Notes: generated by a model not told the origin, from the sequence alone. A stretch of DNA of 64,000 nucleotides from DASQBT01 sp963746955 (GCA_963746955.1 CAVVDR010000004.1:186001-250000), one strand, 5' to 3'; shown: positions 17,806 to 26,219, counted from the stretch's first letter. Translations and numbers: made by a program.

Positions 17806-18486
17806 TCAGGGCTCATCGAGCCAGCGCCACTGCCCGGGCGCCAGGTCCACGGGCAATTCATACCTGCCCACCGACTCCCGGTGCAAGGCCTCCACCCGAT
17901 TGCTGCTGGCCGCCACCATGCGTTTGACCTGATGGTATTTGCCCCCGGTGACAGTCAGTCGCAGGCAGCGCTCCTCCAGCCTTTGCGCTGCCGCCGCGGC
18001 AATCGGCACCGACTCGTCATTGAGCAATACGCCGCTCAAGAGCGCGGCAATCTGCTCGTCGGTGATCAAGTGCTTAGTGGTCACGCGATAGACCTTGGGC
18101 ACTTTTTTCTTCGCAGAACTCAGGGCGTGGATGAAGTCACCGTCATCGGTTAGCAGCAACAGGCCGGTGGTGTCCTCATCCAGCCGACCTGCGGGCTGCA
18201 CGCCCCGCTCGACCAGGGGAACAGGCAGCAGACTCAGCACACCGGGATGGTGCTTGGGCTGGCGCGAGCATTCATAGCCTGCGGGCTTGTTGAGCATCAC
18301 GTAGACCTTGCTCCGGTACTGCCAAGCGTCTCCGTCGACCGAAAAACTCAGCCCGTCGGGGTTGACGTCGCTCTCGGGATCCATGATGAGGGCGCCCGCC
18401 ACAGCAACGCGGCCTGCGGCGATCAGGCCCCGGCAGGACCGGCGGGTGCCAAAACCCTGGGATTGAAGCAGGCGGGTGAGGTTCAC
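17806..18486 (-). CDS. rsuA: 16S rRNA pseudouridine synthase RsuA
   Basis: Isomerises a uridine in 16S rRNA (U516 in E. coli). It has an N-terminal S4 RNA-binding domain (residues 1-60) and a pseudouridine synthase domain whose catalytic aspartate lies in GRLDEDTTGLLLLTDDG. The C-terminal motif GKYHQVKRM is conserved in the RsuA/RluE group. The 226-aa length matches RsuA. It is convergent with the receiver-like gene and divergent from the thioredoxin-like gene. Confidence 0.92.
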   Translation of the reverse strand: MNLTRLLQSQGFGTRRSCRGLIAAGRVAVAGALIMDPESDVNPDGLSFSVDGDAWQYRSKVYVMLNKPAGYECSRQPKHHPGVLSLLPVPLVERGVQPAGRLDEDTTGLLLLTDDGDFIHALSSAKKKVPKVYRVTTKHLITDEQIAALLSGVLLNDESVPIAAAAAQRLEERCLRLTVTGGKYHQVKRMVAASSNRVEALHRESVGRYELPVDLAPGQWRWLDEP

Positions 18487-18679
18487 GGGATGCCCACCAA
18501 GGAATCAAGCAACGTGAATTTTACCCCTTGCCCGTAAGGTGCCTTCCCGAATTGCGACTCATCAGTACAGAGGGCGCAACAGGAAAGACCCGCGCAAGCG
18601 CGTGCCCGATAGACGCTCCTCTATCTCTATGTCCTTTGCGGTTCACGCCGATTTGCTCACGATTGAACGGAGAAGCACC

Positions 18680-19192
18680 ATGATCACCCGCCGCAGTTTC
18701 CTCTTCGCCAGCGTCGCCGCCCTGGCTTCCGGCAGCGTCTTGGCGCGAAGCTGCACGCCCGCGCCGGACGTTTCCGGCGCCGGCCCATGGTTCAACTCTG
18801 CGCCGCTCGATCTGGCCGGGCTGCGAGGCAAGGCGGTGCTGGTGGAATTCTGGACCCTTGGCTGTTCCAACTGCCGCAACGTGGAACCGTACATTAACCA
18901 GTGGCACGAGCGCTACAGCCGACAGGGCCTGGTGATCATCGGGGTGCACACTCCGGAATTCGCCTATGAGGCCGACCCCAAACGGCTCAAGAATTATCTG
19001 CTTGAGCACCGCATCCTGCACCCGGTGGTGATGGACAAGGATTACGCCATCTGGAACCGCTGGGGCAACCGCTATTGGCCTGCACTTTACCTTGTCGACC
19101 CGTCCGGCCAGCTTTGCTATAGCCATTTTGGCGAAGGGGCCTACGCGCGGACCGAGCAGGAAATCCGCGCGAATCTGGCCGAAGGGCACTGA
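18680..19192 (+). CDS. Tat-exported thioredoxin-like redox protein
   Basis: A 170-aa protein with a twin-arginine signal (TRRSFLF at residues 3-9, hydrophobic stretch to about 22). A thioredoxin/AhpC-TSA-like domain follows with redox motif CSNC at 62-65 in the context FWTLGCSNCRN. That context resembles the thioredoxin-like domains of DipZ-type proteins and TlpA relatives. It should act in the periplasm as a reductant or thiol-peroxidase partner. The ATG at 18680 follows GGAGAA; the reading frame extends 5' but without family character. Confidence 0.85.
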   Translation: MITRRSFLFASVAALASGSVLARSCTPAPDVSGAGPWFNSAPLDLAGLRGKAVLVEFWTLGCSNCRNVEPYINQWHERYSRQGLVIIGVHTPEFAYEADPKRLKNYLLEHRILHPVVMDKDYAIWNRWGNRYWPALYLVDPSGQLCYSHFGEGAYARTEQEIRANLAEGH

Positions 19193-19262
19193 TACAAGCC
19201 GGCAAATCCCGCTTATTTTCGGGTCCGCAGGCAACCCTCTCTTCTATCCGCCGCAATTTTGA

Positions 19263-19273
19263 ACTAATATAGT
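19263..19273. promoter_or_regulatory. Candidate Rrf2/IscR-type operator (ACTRWWWYAGT)
   Basis: The perfect 11-bp palindrome ACTAATATAGT matches the core ACTRWWWYAGT of the IscR type-1 site, though the outer flanks do not fit the full 25-base consensus. It lies 35 bases upstream of the Rrf2-type regulator that heads the SUF operon and contains a TATAGT that could serve as a -10 element. This suggests repression by the Fe-S-loaded regulator. Confidence 0.6.
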
Positions 19274-19307
19274 ACCAATCCGGTCTTCTATAGATCTCGA
19301 GTTGCAG

Positions 19308-19739
19308 ATGCTGCGTTTATCCAAGCTATCAGACTACGCCACCGTGCTTATGTGTCGCATGGCCACACAGCCGGACGCAGCGTTTTCGGCGGCAAGACTC
19401 GCCGCAACGCTGGACGTTCCACAGCCGACCGTAGCCAAGCTGCTGAAGCTTCTGGCGCGGGGTCAATTGCTCACGTCAGTGCGCGGCGGGAAGGGCGGCT
19501 ATCTGCTGGCGCGCAGTCCGGCAACCATATCGCTGGCCGATGTGATTACGGCGATTGAGGGGCCGCCGGGGCTGACTGAATGCATTTCCTCACCTGGGAC
19601 CTGCAGCATCGAGAGCAGCTGTGACATGCGGCGCAACTGGTCAGCCATCAACCACGTGGTGGTCGGCGCACTGGCCGATGTGAGCCTCGCCCAAGTGGGG
19701 GCGATGCAGGCACCCTTACGCAGGATGCGCATGAGTTGA
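19308..19739 (+). CDS. Rrf2 family Fe-S-sensing regulator of the SUF operon
   Basis: A 143-aa winged-helix repressor of the Rrf2/IscR family. The HTH is at the N-terminus (LSDYATVLM; VPQPTVAKLLKLL), with the wing motif GGKGGYLLAR. Three cysteines in the spacing C-x6-C-x5-C (CISSPGTCSIESSC) are positioned to bind a 2Fe-2S cluster. It is likely the SUF assembly regulator that senses Fe-S status and represses its own operon through the palindrome just upstream. I chose ATG at 19308 over a TTG two codons earlier. A 43-base gap leads to sufB. Confidence 0.9.
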   Translation: MLRLSKLSDYATVLMCRMATQPDAAFSAARLAATLDVPQPTVAKLLKLLARGQLLTSVRGGKGGYLLARSPATISLADVITAIEGPPGLTECISSPGTCSIESSCDMRRNWSAINHVVVGALADVSLAQVGAMQAPLRRMRMS

Positions 19740-19782
19740 GCACGACGCAGAATGCCCGCACATTGACTATTGGAGATTGAAT

Positions 19783-21225
19783 ATGGCCGAGAATCTTGCC
19801 CTTCAGGAAGCGGTGGAACGCGAGTACCGCTGGGGCTTCGTCACCGAGATCGAAGCGGACACGTTCCCCAAGGGCCTGTCCGAGGAAGTTGTCCGAATGA
19901 TCTCGGCACGCAAGGGCGAGCCGGAATTCATGCTGGAATGGCGGCTCGCCGCCTATCGGCACTGGATTACTCAGAAGGAGCCCGACTGGGCGAGCGTGCA
20001 CCACCCGGCAATCGACTATCAGGATTTCAGTTATTTTTCCGCCCCCAAACGCAAGGGCGCACCTAAGAGCCTGGAAGAAGTCGACCCCGAGCTGTTGCGC
20101 ACCTATGACAAACTCGGCATCCCCCTGGAAGAACGCGAGATGCTGGCCGGCGTGGCGGTGGACGCAGTGTTCGACTCGGTCTCGGTCGCCACCACCTTCA
20201 AGGACAAGCTGGGCAAACTGGGGATCATCTTTTGCTCGTTCTCCGAGGCGGTGCGCGAACATCCCGAGTTGGTGCGCCAGTATCTAGGCTCGGTCGTGCC
20301 GCCGACCGACAACTATTTCGCCAGCCTCAATTCCGCGGTGTTTTCCGACGGCTCCTTCGTCTACGTGCCAAAAGGCGTGCGCTGTCCGATGGAATTGAGT
20401 ACTTACTTCCGCATCAACGCCAACGCCACCGGCCAGTTCGAGCGCACCCTCATCATCGCCGACGAAGGGGCGCAGGTGAGCTACCTGGAAGGCTGCACCG
20501 CGCCGATGCGCGACGAGAACCAACTGCATGCCGCGGTGGTGGAGTTGATCGCGCTGAAGGATGCGACGATCAAGTATTCCACCGTGCAAAACTGGTATCC
20601 CGGCGACAGGGACGGGCGCGGCGGAATCTACAACTTCGTCACCAAACGCGGCGAGTGCCGCGGCGACAACTCGCATATTTCCTGGACCCAAGTGGAGACC
20701 GGCTCGGCCATCACCTGGAAGTACCCCAGTTGCATCCTGCGCGGGGACAACTCCGTGGGCGAGTTCTATTCGGTCGCGGTCACCCGCAACGTGCAACAGG
20801 CCGACACCGGCACCAAGATGATCCATATCGGCAAGAACACGCGCTCCACAGTCGTATCCAAGGGCATTTCCGCCGGCCGGGGCTCCAACGCCTATCGCGG
20901 CCTGATCAAGGTGCTGCCCGGCGCCGAGCATGCGCGCAACTACACGCGCTGCGACTCCCTGCTGATGGGGCCGGACTGCGCCGCCCACACCTTCCCTTAC
21001 ATCGAGGTGCGAAACCCGACCGCCCAGGTCGAGCACGAGGCCAGCACCGGCAAGATCGGCGAGGACCAGTTGTTTTACCTGCGCAGCCGGGGCCTCTCCG
21101 AGGAAGACGCGGTCAACATGATCGTCAACGGCTTCTGCAAGGAAGTGTTCAAGGAATTACCCATGGAGTTCGCGGTCGAAGCCCAGAAGCTTCTGGCTGT
21201 GAGCCTTGAAGGGGCGGTAGGTTAA
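19783..21225 (+). CDS. sufB: Fe-S cluster assembly scaffold SufB
   Basis: A 480-aa SufB, the scaffold on which Fe-S clusters are assembled in the SufBC2D complex. Full-length beta-helix scaffold with conserved motifs, including FVPKGVRCPMELSTYFRIN-type segments, the Cys in GCTAPM, and the C-terminal QLFYLRSRGLSEEDA motif. The ATG at 19783 follows GGAG; a TTG two codons upstream is less likely. The next gene, sufC, starts 11 bases downstream. Confidence 0.96.
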   Translation: MAENLALQEAVEREYRWGFVTEIEADTFPKGLSEEVVRMISARKGEPEFMLEWRLAAYRHWITQKEPDWASVHHPAIDYQDFSYFSAPKRKGAPKSLEEVDPELLRTYDKLGIPLEEREMLAGVAVDAVFDSVSVATTFKDKLGKLGIIFCSFSEAVREHPELVRQYLGSVVPPTDNYFASLNSAVFSDGSFVYVPKGVRCPMELSTYFRINANATGQFERTLIIADEGAQVSYLEGCTAPMRDENQLHAAVVELIALKDATIKYSTVQNWYPGDRDGRGGIYNFVTKRGECRGDNSHISWTQVETGSAITWKYPSCILRGDNSVGEFYSVAVTRNVQQADTGTKMIHIGKNTRSTVVSKGISAGRGSNAYRGLIKVLPGAEHARNYTRCDSLLMGPDCAAHTFPYIEVRNPTAQVEHEASTGKIGEDQLFYLRSRGLSEEDAVNMIVNGFCKEVFKELPMEFAVEAQKLLAVSLEGAVG

Positions 21226-21235
21226 GGAGAATGTA

Positions 21236-22000
21236 ATGCTCGACATCAACAGGCTGCACGTTTCGGTCAATGACAAGCCGATCCTCAAGGGCATAAATCT
21301 GCATCTGGCCGCCGGCGAGGTGCACGCCATCATGGGTCCCAACGGCTCGGGCAAGAGCACGCTGGCGCAGGTGCTGGCCGGGCATGCAAGTTATGCGGTG
21401 ACGCAAGGCAGCGTACGCTACCTTGATCAAAACCTGCTTGCGATGAAGCCCGAAGAACGGGCGCGGGCCGGGTTGTTCCTCGCCTTCCAGTACCCGGTGG
21501 AAATCCCCGGGGTGGCCAATGTGCAATTCCTCAAGAGCGCGCTCAATGCCCGCCGCCAGTATGAGGGCCTGTCCGAGCTCGACACCATGGATTTCCTGGT
21601 CATGGTCAAGGACACCCTGTCGCTGCTCAAGCTCGACGAAGGCCTGCTCTACCGCGCAGTTAACGAAGGCTTTTCCGGCGGCGAAAAGAAGCGCAACGAA
21701 ATCCTGCAGATGCTCCTGCTCGAACCCAGGCTAGCCATTCTCGACGAGACTGATTCGGGCCTCGACATTGACGCACTGAAGATCGTCGCTGAAGGCGTAA
21801 ACCGGCTGCGCAGCCCTGCGCGCGCAATACTGTTGGTTACCCATTACCAGCGCCTGCTTGACTACATCACCCCGGATCGGGTGCACGTCCTCTTCGACGG
21901 CCGCATTGTGCGCTCCGGCGGGCCGGACCTGGCGCACGAACTGGAAGCCCGCGGCTACGGCTGGATCGAGGAGGCGGCGCAGGAGGCAACAGCGCAATGA
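21236..22000 (+). CDS. sufC: Fe-S assembly ATPase SufC
   Basis: ABC-type ATPase that drives conformational change of the SufBCD scaffold. It has Walker A GPNGSGKST, signature FSGGEKKRNE, Walker B LAILDETDSGLDID and an H-loop (VTHYQRLL). It lacks membrane segments, as expected for SufC. GGAG sits 6-9 bases before the ATG. Its end overlaps sufD (ATGA), so expression is coupled. Confidence 0.96.
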   Translation: MLDINRLHVSVNDKPILKGINLHLAAGEVHAIMGPNGSGKSTLAQVLAGHASYAVTQGSVRYLDQNLLAMKPEERARAGLFLAFQYPVEIPGVANVQFLKSALNARRQYEGLSELDTMDFLVMVKDTLSLLKLDEGLLYRAVNEGFSGGEKKRNEILQMLLLEPRLAILDETDSGLDIDALKIVAEGVNRLRSPARAILLVTHYQRLLDYITPDRVHVLFDGRIVRSGGPDLAHELEARGYGWIEEAAQEATAQ

Positions 22001-23298
22001 AGGCAACCACCGAATTCACCCAGCGCTACAACAAGGCGCTGTCCGACATACTCGAGCGAACTGAGCCATCCTGGCTGCAGGAGAGGCGTAGCGGGGCCTA
22101 TGCCCTGTTCCAGCGTCTGGGCCTGCCGACCACGCGCGACGAAGACTGGAAATATACCTCTCTGGCAGGCATCGACCGCGCTTCCCTGGAAACCTGGGTC
22201 GACGAAGCACCGGTGCCCGCGGGGCTGCCGGCCGCCGGCTTCGACTGGGCATACGCCCATCGGCTGGTGTTTGTCGATGGCCGCTTCAATCCCGGACTTT
22301 CCATCCTGCGCGAGCCGGAACCGGGCGTCACGTTGATGCCGCTATCCCAGGCAGTGACCTTCAACCGCCCTGCGGCGCAGAAGTACCTGGGCCAGATCGA
22401 TAGCGGGGCGGAGGCGCTTGACGCATTCAACACCGCGCTGTGGCGCGACGGCCTCTACCTGGAACTTGAACGCGGCGCGCGGCTGAGCCGGCCGCTGCTC
22501 GTGCATTGCCTCTCGACCAGCGGGCGTCTGGTGCCGGTGCATCACCTTATCGTTCTGGGTGAAGGCGCGCAGGCATCGATGATCGAACACTACCAGTCTG
22601 TCCAGGCCGGCGTGCATTTTACCAATGCGGTGACCGAATGCCTGCTTGGAACCGGCGCCGAACTTACCCACATCAAGCTGCAGGACGAGCACGACCAGGC
22701 CTTTCATACCGCCCGCATCGTCGCCCGGCAGGAGGCAGGCAGCCGCTGGCTGAGTCTTTCGCTGGCCGCCGGCGGAGCGTTGACACGCAACGAGATCATC
22801 AGCCACCTGGATGGCGAGGGTGCGTCCTGCACCCTGAACGGCCTGGCTGTCGGCGCGGGGCGGCGCCATGTCGACCACCACACTTACATCGACCACAGCC
22901 AGCCCAGTTGCGTCAGCCGTCAACACTACCGAGGGCTGCTGACCGGGCGTTCGCGCGTGGTGTTCAACGGCCGGGTCAAGGTTAAGAAGGGAGCGATCAA
23001 GACCGACGCCCAGCAGATCAACCGCAATCTGCTGCTGTCCAAAGATGCCGAAGCCGACAGCAAACCGCAGCTTGAAATCTATGCCGACGAGGTGAAATGC
23101 AGCCACGGCGCCGCCAGCGGCGGACTGGACGAGGCGCAGCTTTTCTATCTGCGTTCGCGCGGACTCGATGAGGCCCAGGCGCGCACCATGCTGCTCCAGG
23201 CATTTGCGACCGCGGTGCTGGACGTGATTGAAGATGCAGACCTGAAACTGGCACTGACAGACTGGTTGGCGGCTAAATTGCCGCCAGGAGACGCCTGA
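21997..23298 (+). CDS. sufD: Fe-S assembly protein SufD
   Basis: A 433-aa SufB paralogue that completes the SufBC2D scaffold and helps acquire iron. It has an N-terminal helical domain, a beta-helix core, and the C-terminal motif CSHGAASGGLDEAQLFYLRSRGL that carries the conserved Cys/His. Both ends overlap neighbours by ATGA junctions (sufC upstream, the SufU-like gene downstream), leaving no room for a sufS gene in the usual place. Confidence 0.95.
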   Translation: MKATTEFTQRYNKALSDILERTEPSWLQERRSGAYALFQRLGLPTTRDEDWKYTSLAGIDRASLETWVDEAPVPAGLPAAGFDWAYAHRLVFVDGRFNPGLSILREPEPGVTLMPLSQAVTFNRPAAQKYLGQIDSGAEALDAFNTALWRDGLYLELERGARLSRPLLVHCLSTSGRLVPVHHLIVLGEGAQASMIEHYQSVQAGVHFTNAVTECLLGTGAELTHIKLQDEHDQAFHTARIVARQEAGSRWLSLSLAAGGALTRNEIISHLDGEGASCTLNGLAVGAGRRHVDHHTYIDHSQPSCVSRQHYRGLLTGRSRVVFNGRVKVKKGAIKTDAQQINRNLLLSKDAEADSKPQLEIYADEVKCSHGAASGGLDEAQLFYLRSRGLDEAQARTMLLQAFATAVLDVIEDADLKLALTDWLAAKLPPGDA

Positions 23299-23780
23299 TG
23301 GACAGAGACATCCGTGCGCTTTACGAAGAAGTGATCCTCGATCACAACCGCAACCCGCGCAATTTCCCCAAACAGCCGAAGGGCGCCGCTCATCATGCCC
23401 ACGGCTTCAATCCCCTGTGCGGCGACGAGTTCACCGTGCACCTGAAAATTGAGGACGGGCGCATTATCGACGCCGGCTTCGAGGGCGCCGGCTGCGCCAT
23501 CTCCACCGCCTCCGCCTCGCTCATGACCGAGGCGATCAAGGGCAAGACCGTAGAAGAAGCGAAGACCCTGTTCGGCCACCTGCACAATTTGCTCACCGAC
23601 TCGGGCGAGCCGGGCAAGGTCGGCAAGCTGGCGGTGCTAGAGGGCGTGAAGGAATTCCCCATGCGCATCAAGTGCGCGACCCTCGCCTGGCACACCCTCA
23701 ACGCCGCCCTGGATAACCGCCCCGACACGGTGAGCACGGAAGACCCCGAGCCCGCCTGCGAGCAGCCTCATGAGCCTTAA
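23298..23780 (+). CDS. sufU: SufU-type Fe-S assembly / sulfur-transfer protein
   Basis: A 160-aa NifU/IscU-fold protein of the SUF group. Conserved zinc or cluster ligands are visible in NPLCGDEF, GAGCAIS and IKCATLAW. The insert between the second and third cysteines is typical of SufU and absent from IscU. SufU relays persulfide from SufS to SufB in Gram-positive bacteria and their relatives. Here the partner desulfurase is not encoded in the operon. The C-terminal tail is acidic and proline-rich. Confidence 0.92.
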   Translation: MDRDIRALYEEVILDHNRNPRNFPKQPKGAAHHAHGFNPLCGDEFTVHLKIEDGRIIDAGFEGAGCAISTASASLMTEAIKGKTVEEAKTLFGHLHNLLTDSGEPGKVGKLAVLEGVKEFPMRIKCATLAWHTLNAALDNRPDTVSTEDPEPACEQPHEP

Positions 23781-24120
23781 TCTGGTGAAACTCGCCAAAT
23801 CCCGGACCACAGAATCCTCCGAGCTGCGCAACGCAGTCATCGAAGCACTCAAGGGCATCTACGACCCCGAGATACCGGTCAATATCTACGACCTTGGCCT
23901 GGTCTACCAGCTCAAAATTGACATGGCCGGCAAGGTCGACATCGACATGACCCTCACCGCACCCGGCTGCCCTGTCGCGCAAACCTTCCCGGGCACCGTG
24001 GAGGAACGCGTGAGGACCGTGCCCGGAGTGAGCGATGCCCACGTCGAAATTGTCTGGGACCCACCCTGGGAAAAGAGCCGCATGAGCGAACTCGCGCGCA
24101 TCGAACTGGGACTTTTTTAA
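23770..24120 (+). CDS. sufT: SufT / MIP18-like Fe-S maturation protein
   Basis: A 116-aa protein of the DUF59/MIP18 family, with the hallmark PEIPVNIYDLGLVY and the TAPGCPVAQTFPG loop. SufT helps mature Fe-S proteins, particularly under high demand, and commonly closes suf operons. It overlaps the SufU gene by 11 bases. After its stop comes a weak hairpin (CCCGCT 24127-24132 with AGCGGG 24144-24149) before the Rieske gene. Confidence 0.92.
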   Translation: MSLNLVKLAKSRTTESSELRNAVIEALKGIYDPEIPVNIYDLGLVYQLKIDMAGKVDIDMTLTAPGCPVAQTFPGTVEERVRTVPGVSDAHVEIVWDPPWEKSRMSELARIELGLF

Positions 24121-24184
24121 GAGACACCCGCTCGCCCACTGAAAGCGGGGAGAGGTTCAGAAATACGCAGAGGGGAAGGATCAA

Positions 24185-24505
24185 TTGACCGCCTGGGTTG
24201 ACGTAGCCAAGCTTGAAGACCTCTCGCCCGGCGCCCGCAAGGTGGTCGACGTGGACGGCGTCCAGGTCGCAGTATTCAACTTGGACGGCCAAGTCCACGC
24301 CATCGAGGACATCTGCACCCACGACGGCGGAGAACTCGCGAGCGGCGAACTGGAGAACGAAGTCATCATCTGTCCACGCCACGGGGCGCGCTTCTCCATC
24401 ATTACCGGCGAAGTGCTCGGCCCGCCGGCCTACGAGGCGGTGCACGTTTTTCCACTCAGGATAGAGGGTGGGATCATTCAGGTGCGCGACGACCGCTGGG
24501 ATTGA
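24185..24505 (+). CDS. Rieske 2Fe-2S ferredoxin
   Basis: A 106-aa soluble Rieske protein of the NirD/BphA3 ferredoxin type. The cluster ligands are in CTHDGGELASG (CxH) and CPRHGARF (CxxH). It starts at TTG 24185 behind a strong GGGGAAGGA ribosome site. It follows sufT on the same strand by 64 bases and is often part of suf operons in betaproteobacteria, perhaps as an electron donor for assembly. A role with a ring-hydroxylating oxygenase is unlikely, since none is nearby. Confidence 0.9.
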   Translation: MTAWVDVAKLEDLSPGARKVVDVDGVQVAVFNLDGQVHAIEDICTHDGGELASGELENEVIICPRHGARFSIITGEVLGPPAYEAVHVFPLRIEGGIIQVRDDRWD

Positions 24506-24700
24506 ACCCACAGGTAAGCGCGCCCCGCCCAGGCTCCCGGAAGCCATGAAGTTTAGTCACAGCGGAGCAAAGCACTTCAGGCACGCCGCCCTCCTGCCGG
24601 TCTTTCCCGTCAGTACTCCAAGACCTCATGAACAACAGGGTGAAACCCATTTCGATTCGAACGGTCAATACAGGGTCTGAACTGTTGAGGGTGGTTCACT

Positions 24701-25063
24701 ATGGCCTCAATGCGAGACTATCGTCCGGCGGCTTACGTCATCGTCGTGCTTGGATTCACGCTTTCCCTTGCTGCGGCTCTTGTTCCCTTTTATGGCGCGG
24801 CCTACCATCTCAAATTCGCGGTGCTGCTCGCGCTGCTGACGCCCTTCGCACTTTACGCGATGTTCGTCGAATTCCTGCGCGGCCCCTGGCTGCTGGCCTC
24901 CGGCCTCGTGCTGTTCGGCGTCTGCCTTGCGGTCACTGTCTTCGAGCGCTACCTGCACTATGACGGCTACGCCGACGGGGCGCTGTATTGGGTACCGCTG
25001 CTGACGGGAGCGATCATGCTGCCTATGGCTTACTTGTTGGGCAAGCGAAGTCGGGATCGATAA
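24701..25063 (+). CDS. Small four-helix membrane protein
   Basis: A 120-aa hydrophobic protein with about four membrane segments (roughly 12-32, 36-60, 65-83 and 98-115) and a basic C-terminal end. No family is recognised. Codon use is like that of the flanking core genes. A second in-frame ATG lies three codons in. The 195 bases between the Rieske gene and this one show nothing clear beyond a GAGGG sequence a short way before the start. Confidence 0.65.
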   Translation: MASMRDYRPAAYVIVVLGFTLSLAAALVPFYGAAYHLKFAVLLALLTPFALYAMFVEFLRGPWLLASGLVLFGVCLAVTVFERYLHYDGYADGALYWVPLLTGAIMLPMAYLLGKRSRDR

Positions 25064-25173
25064 TATTAAAAGCAGCGTCGGTCAGAACTTCGCGTGCCTA
25101 CGTAGCCGCGGCTAATCCGATTATTGGGCGGGACAGCCATGTCGTCTGACGCCCCTTCTTGGCCACTTGAGGG

Positions 25174-25480
25174 TCAGGCCACGGACTTCGCCTGCTCTTG
25201 CGCTCCAATGAACGCCTTGCGAAATTCGCATGGGCCGAGATACCGGCGATAGGGTGCCTGTGGGTTACCGCGCCGGCGATAGATCAAGGTGCCGAAGTTG
25301 AATAGACGACCGAGAAATCTCCTGGTCGACCTGAATGCTCTCGACTTTGTTGATGTTGATATTCGACGCGTGCTCCGGCGAATGAAGCCGAACTTGACGA
25401 TTACTCGCTTGGTCGTGATCGCAAGCTCGGACTCATTGAACCAGGAATCATTGAATATGTGCGGCCACGTATCCCCGTTA
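25174..25480 (-). pseudogene. Decayed bacterial PH-domain (bPH2) protein remnant
   Basis: On the minus strand, pieces of a bPH2/YdbS-like domain are spread over two frames. ELAITTKRVIVKFGFI is in one frame. NININKVESIQVDQ is in another. FLGRLFNFGTLI returns to the first, IAGISA is in the second, and CEFRKAFIGAQEQA in the first before a TGA. In intact relatives these blocks form one continuous domain. At least three or four frameshifts, at roughly 25370, 25320, 25285 and 25230, are needed to join them, and no N-terminal part is visible. It looks like a degraded gene. Confidence 0.6.
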
Positions 25481-25484
25481 ATAA

Positions 25485-25664
25485 CTATCTTCTTTTTGGC
25501 TTTACAGGATCTCGCTTCTTCTTGACATCGTCTTCGCTTTTCACCTGGTCATATGTCCTATCCGATCTCGTCTCCCTCCCGCCATATTTCTGTTGGTGAG
25601 TAGAACAGTAATTTCCACGGCCATCAGTGTCGTTGGTGCAGCCATCCTTTGCGCATTTCATCAT
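25485..25664 (-). CDS. Small Cys/His protein, putative zinc-binding
   Basis: A 58-59-aa basic protein with a Cys/His array near the N-terminus (C-x4-C then C-x2-H, within KCAKDGCTN and NYCSTHQQ), followed by a Lys/Arg/Asp-rich tail. The pattern suggests a tiny zinc-binding protein. Starts at 25664 or 25661 (adjacent ATGs) immediately follow the stop of the membrane-protein remnant (TGAATGATG), so translation would be coupled to it. Whether it is expressed is uncertain, since its neighbours are broken. Confidence 0.5.
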   Translation of the reverse strand: MMKCAKDGCTNDTDGRGNYCSTHQQKYGGRETRSDRTYDQVKSEDDVKKKRDPVKPKRR

Positions 25665-26219
25665 TCACCCCCGAGTTACCTGAGTAGCAATTACGTTTAT
25701 CGTGGCAAGCAATAGCAACGCCAGCGACAAAAGAACAAATGTGTGACTTAAGGTGAGGTTTCGTGCCTTCTTTTCATTCTCTCTCTTAATTTCTTCCACC
25801 GATATCTTCCAGTCGCTAAGTTGGCCATTGACGAAACCAGACAAACGCTCATCAGCTGAGTCATTGGATTCAATGGATATAACCTTTGCGATATCCGCTG
25901 CCGACTGTTCAAGTAAATATGCCTGGGGCGGGGTACTGAGCCGACGTGTCCACAATGCCAAGACCGCACTCAAAACTGCCAGACCCAAAGATGCAACTGC
26001 TACACAGAGTGTTGTGGCAAGTCCGATTTCATGAACATGCTCGGCACTTGCGATGGCAAATAGGCCCGTAAGTACAATCCCCGCAACCGCAACGACGCCC
26101 TGCGCCTTCCGTTCAATATCTCGCCAAAGGTCAAGTCCAGCTACATATTCATCACGGTAGCGTTGTTCTACCAGGCAAGAAAGTGTGTATAGCGCTTTCT
26201 CGGAATCCGTCCTTGAAGC
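25665..26219 (-). pseudogene. 5'-truncated three-helix membrane protein
   Basis: An open frame of about 185 codons encodes a membrane protein. A soluble helix (EQRYRDEYVAGLDLWRDIERKAQG) precedes a hydrophobic pair of segments, a charged cytoplasmic stretch and a C-terminal hydrophobic segment. No ATG, GTG or TTG occurs before the second membrane segment; a TTG at 25988 would cut the fold. The frame is closed upstream by a TAG at 26220-26222, 31 bases from the end of gyrB. It is probably a gene that lost its 5' end at the gyrB junction. The layout resembles SLATT-like effector membrane proteins, but that is only a resemblance. Confidence 0.55.

Noticed and set aside
24127..24149. Hairpin CCCGCT/AGCGGG between sufT and the Rieske gene as a terminator
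   Set aside because: Six-base stem with an 11-base loop and no U-run; too weak to call.
25289..25525. 78-aa plus-strand open frame in the gyrB-adjacent patch
   Set aside because: The opposite strand carries recognisable PH-domain pieces and the Cys/His protein; the plus frame has no such features.
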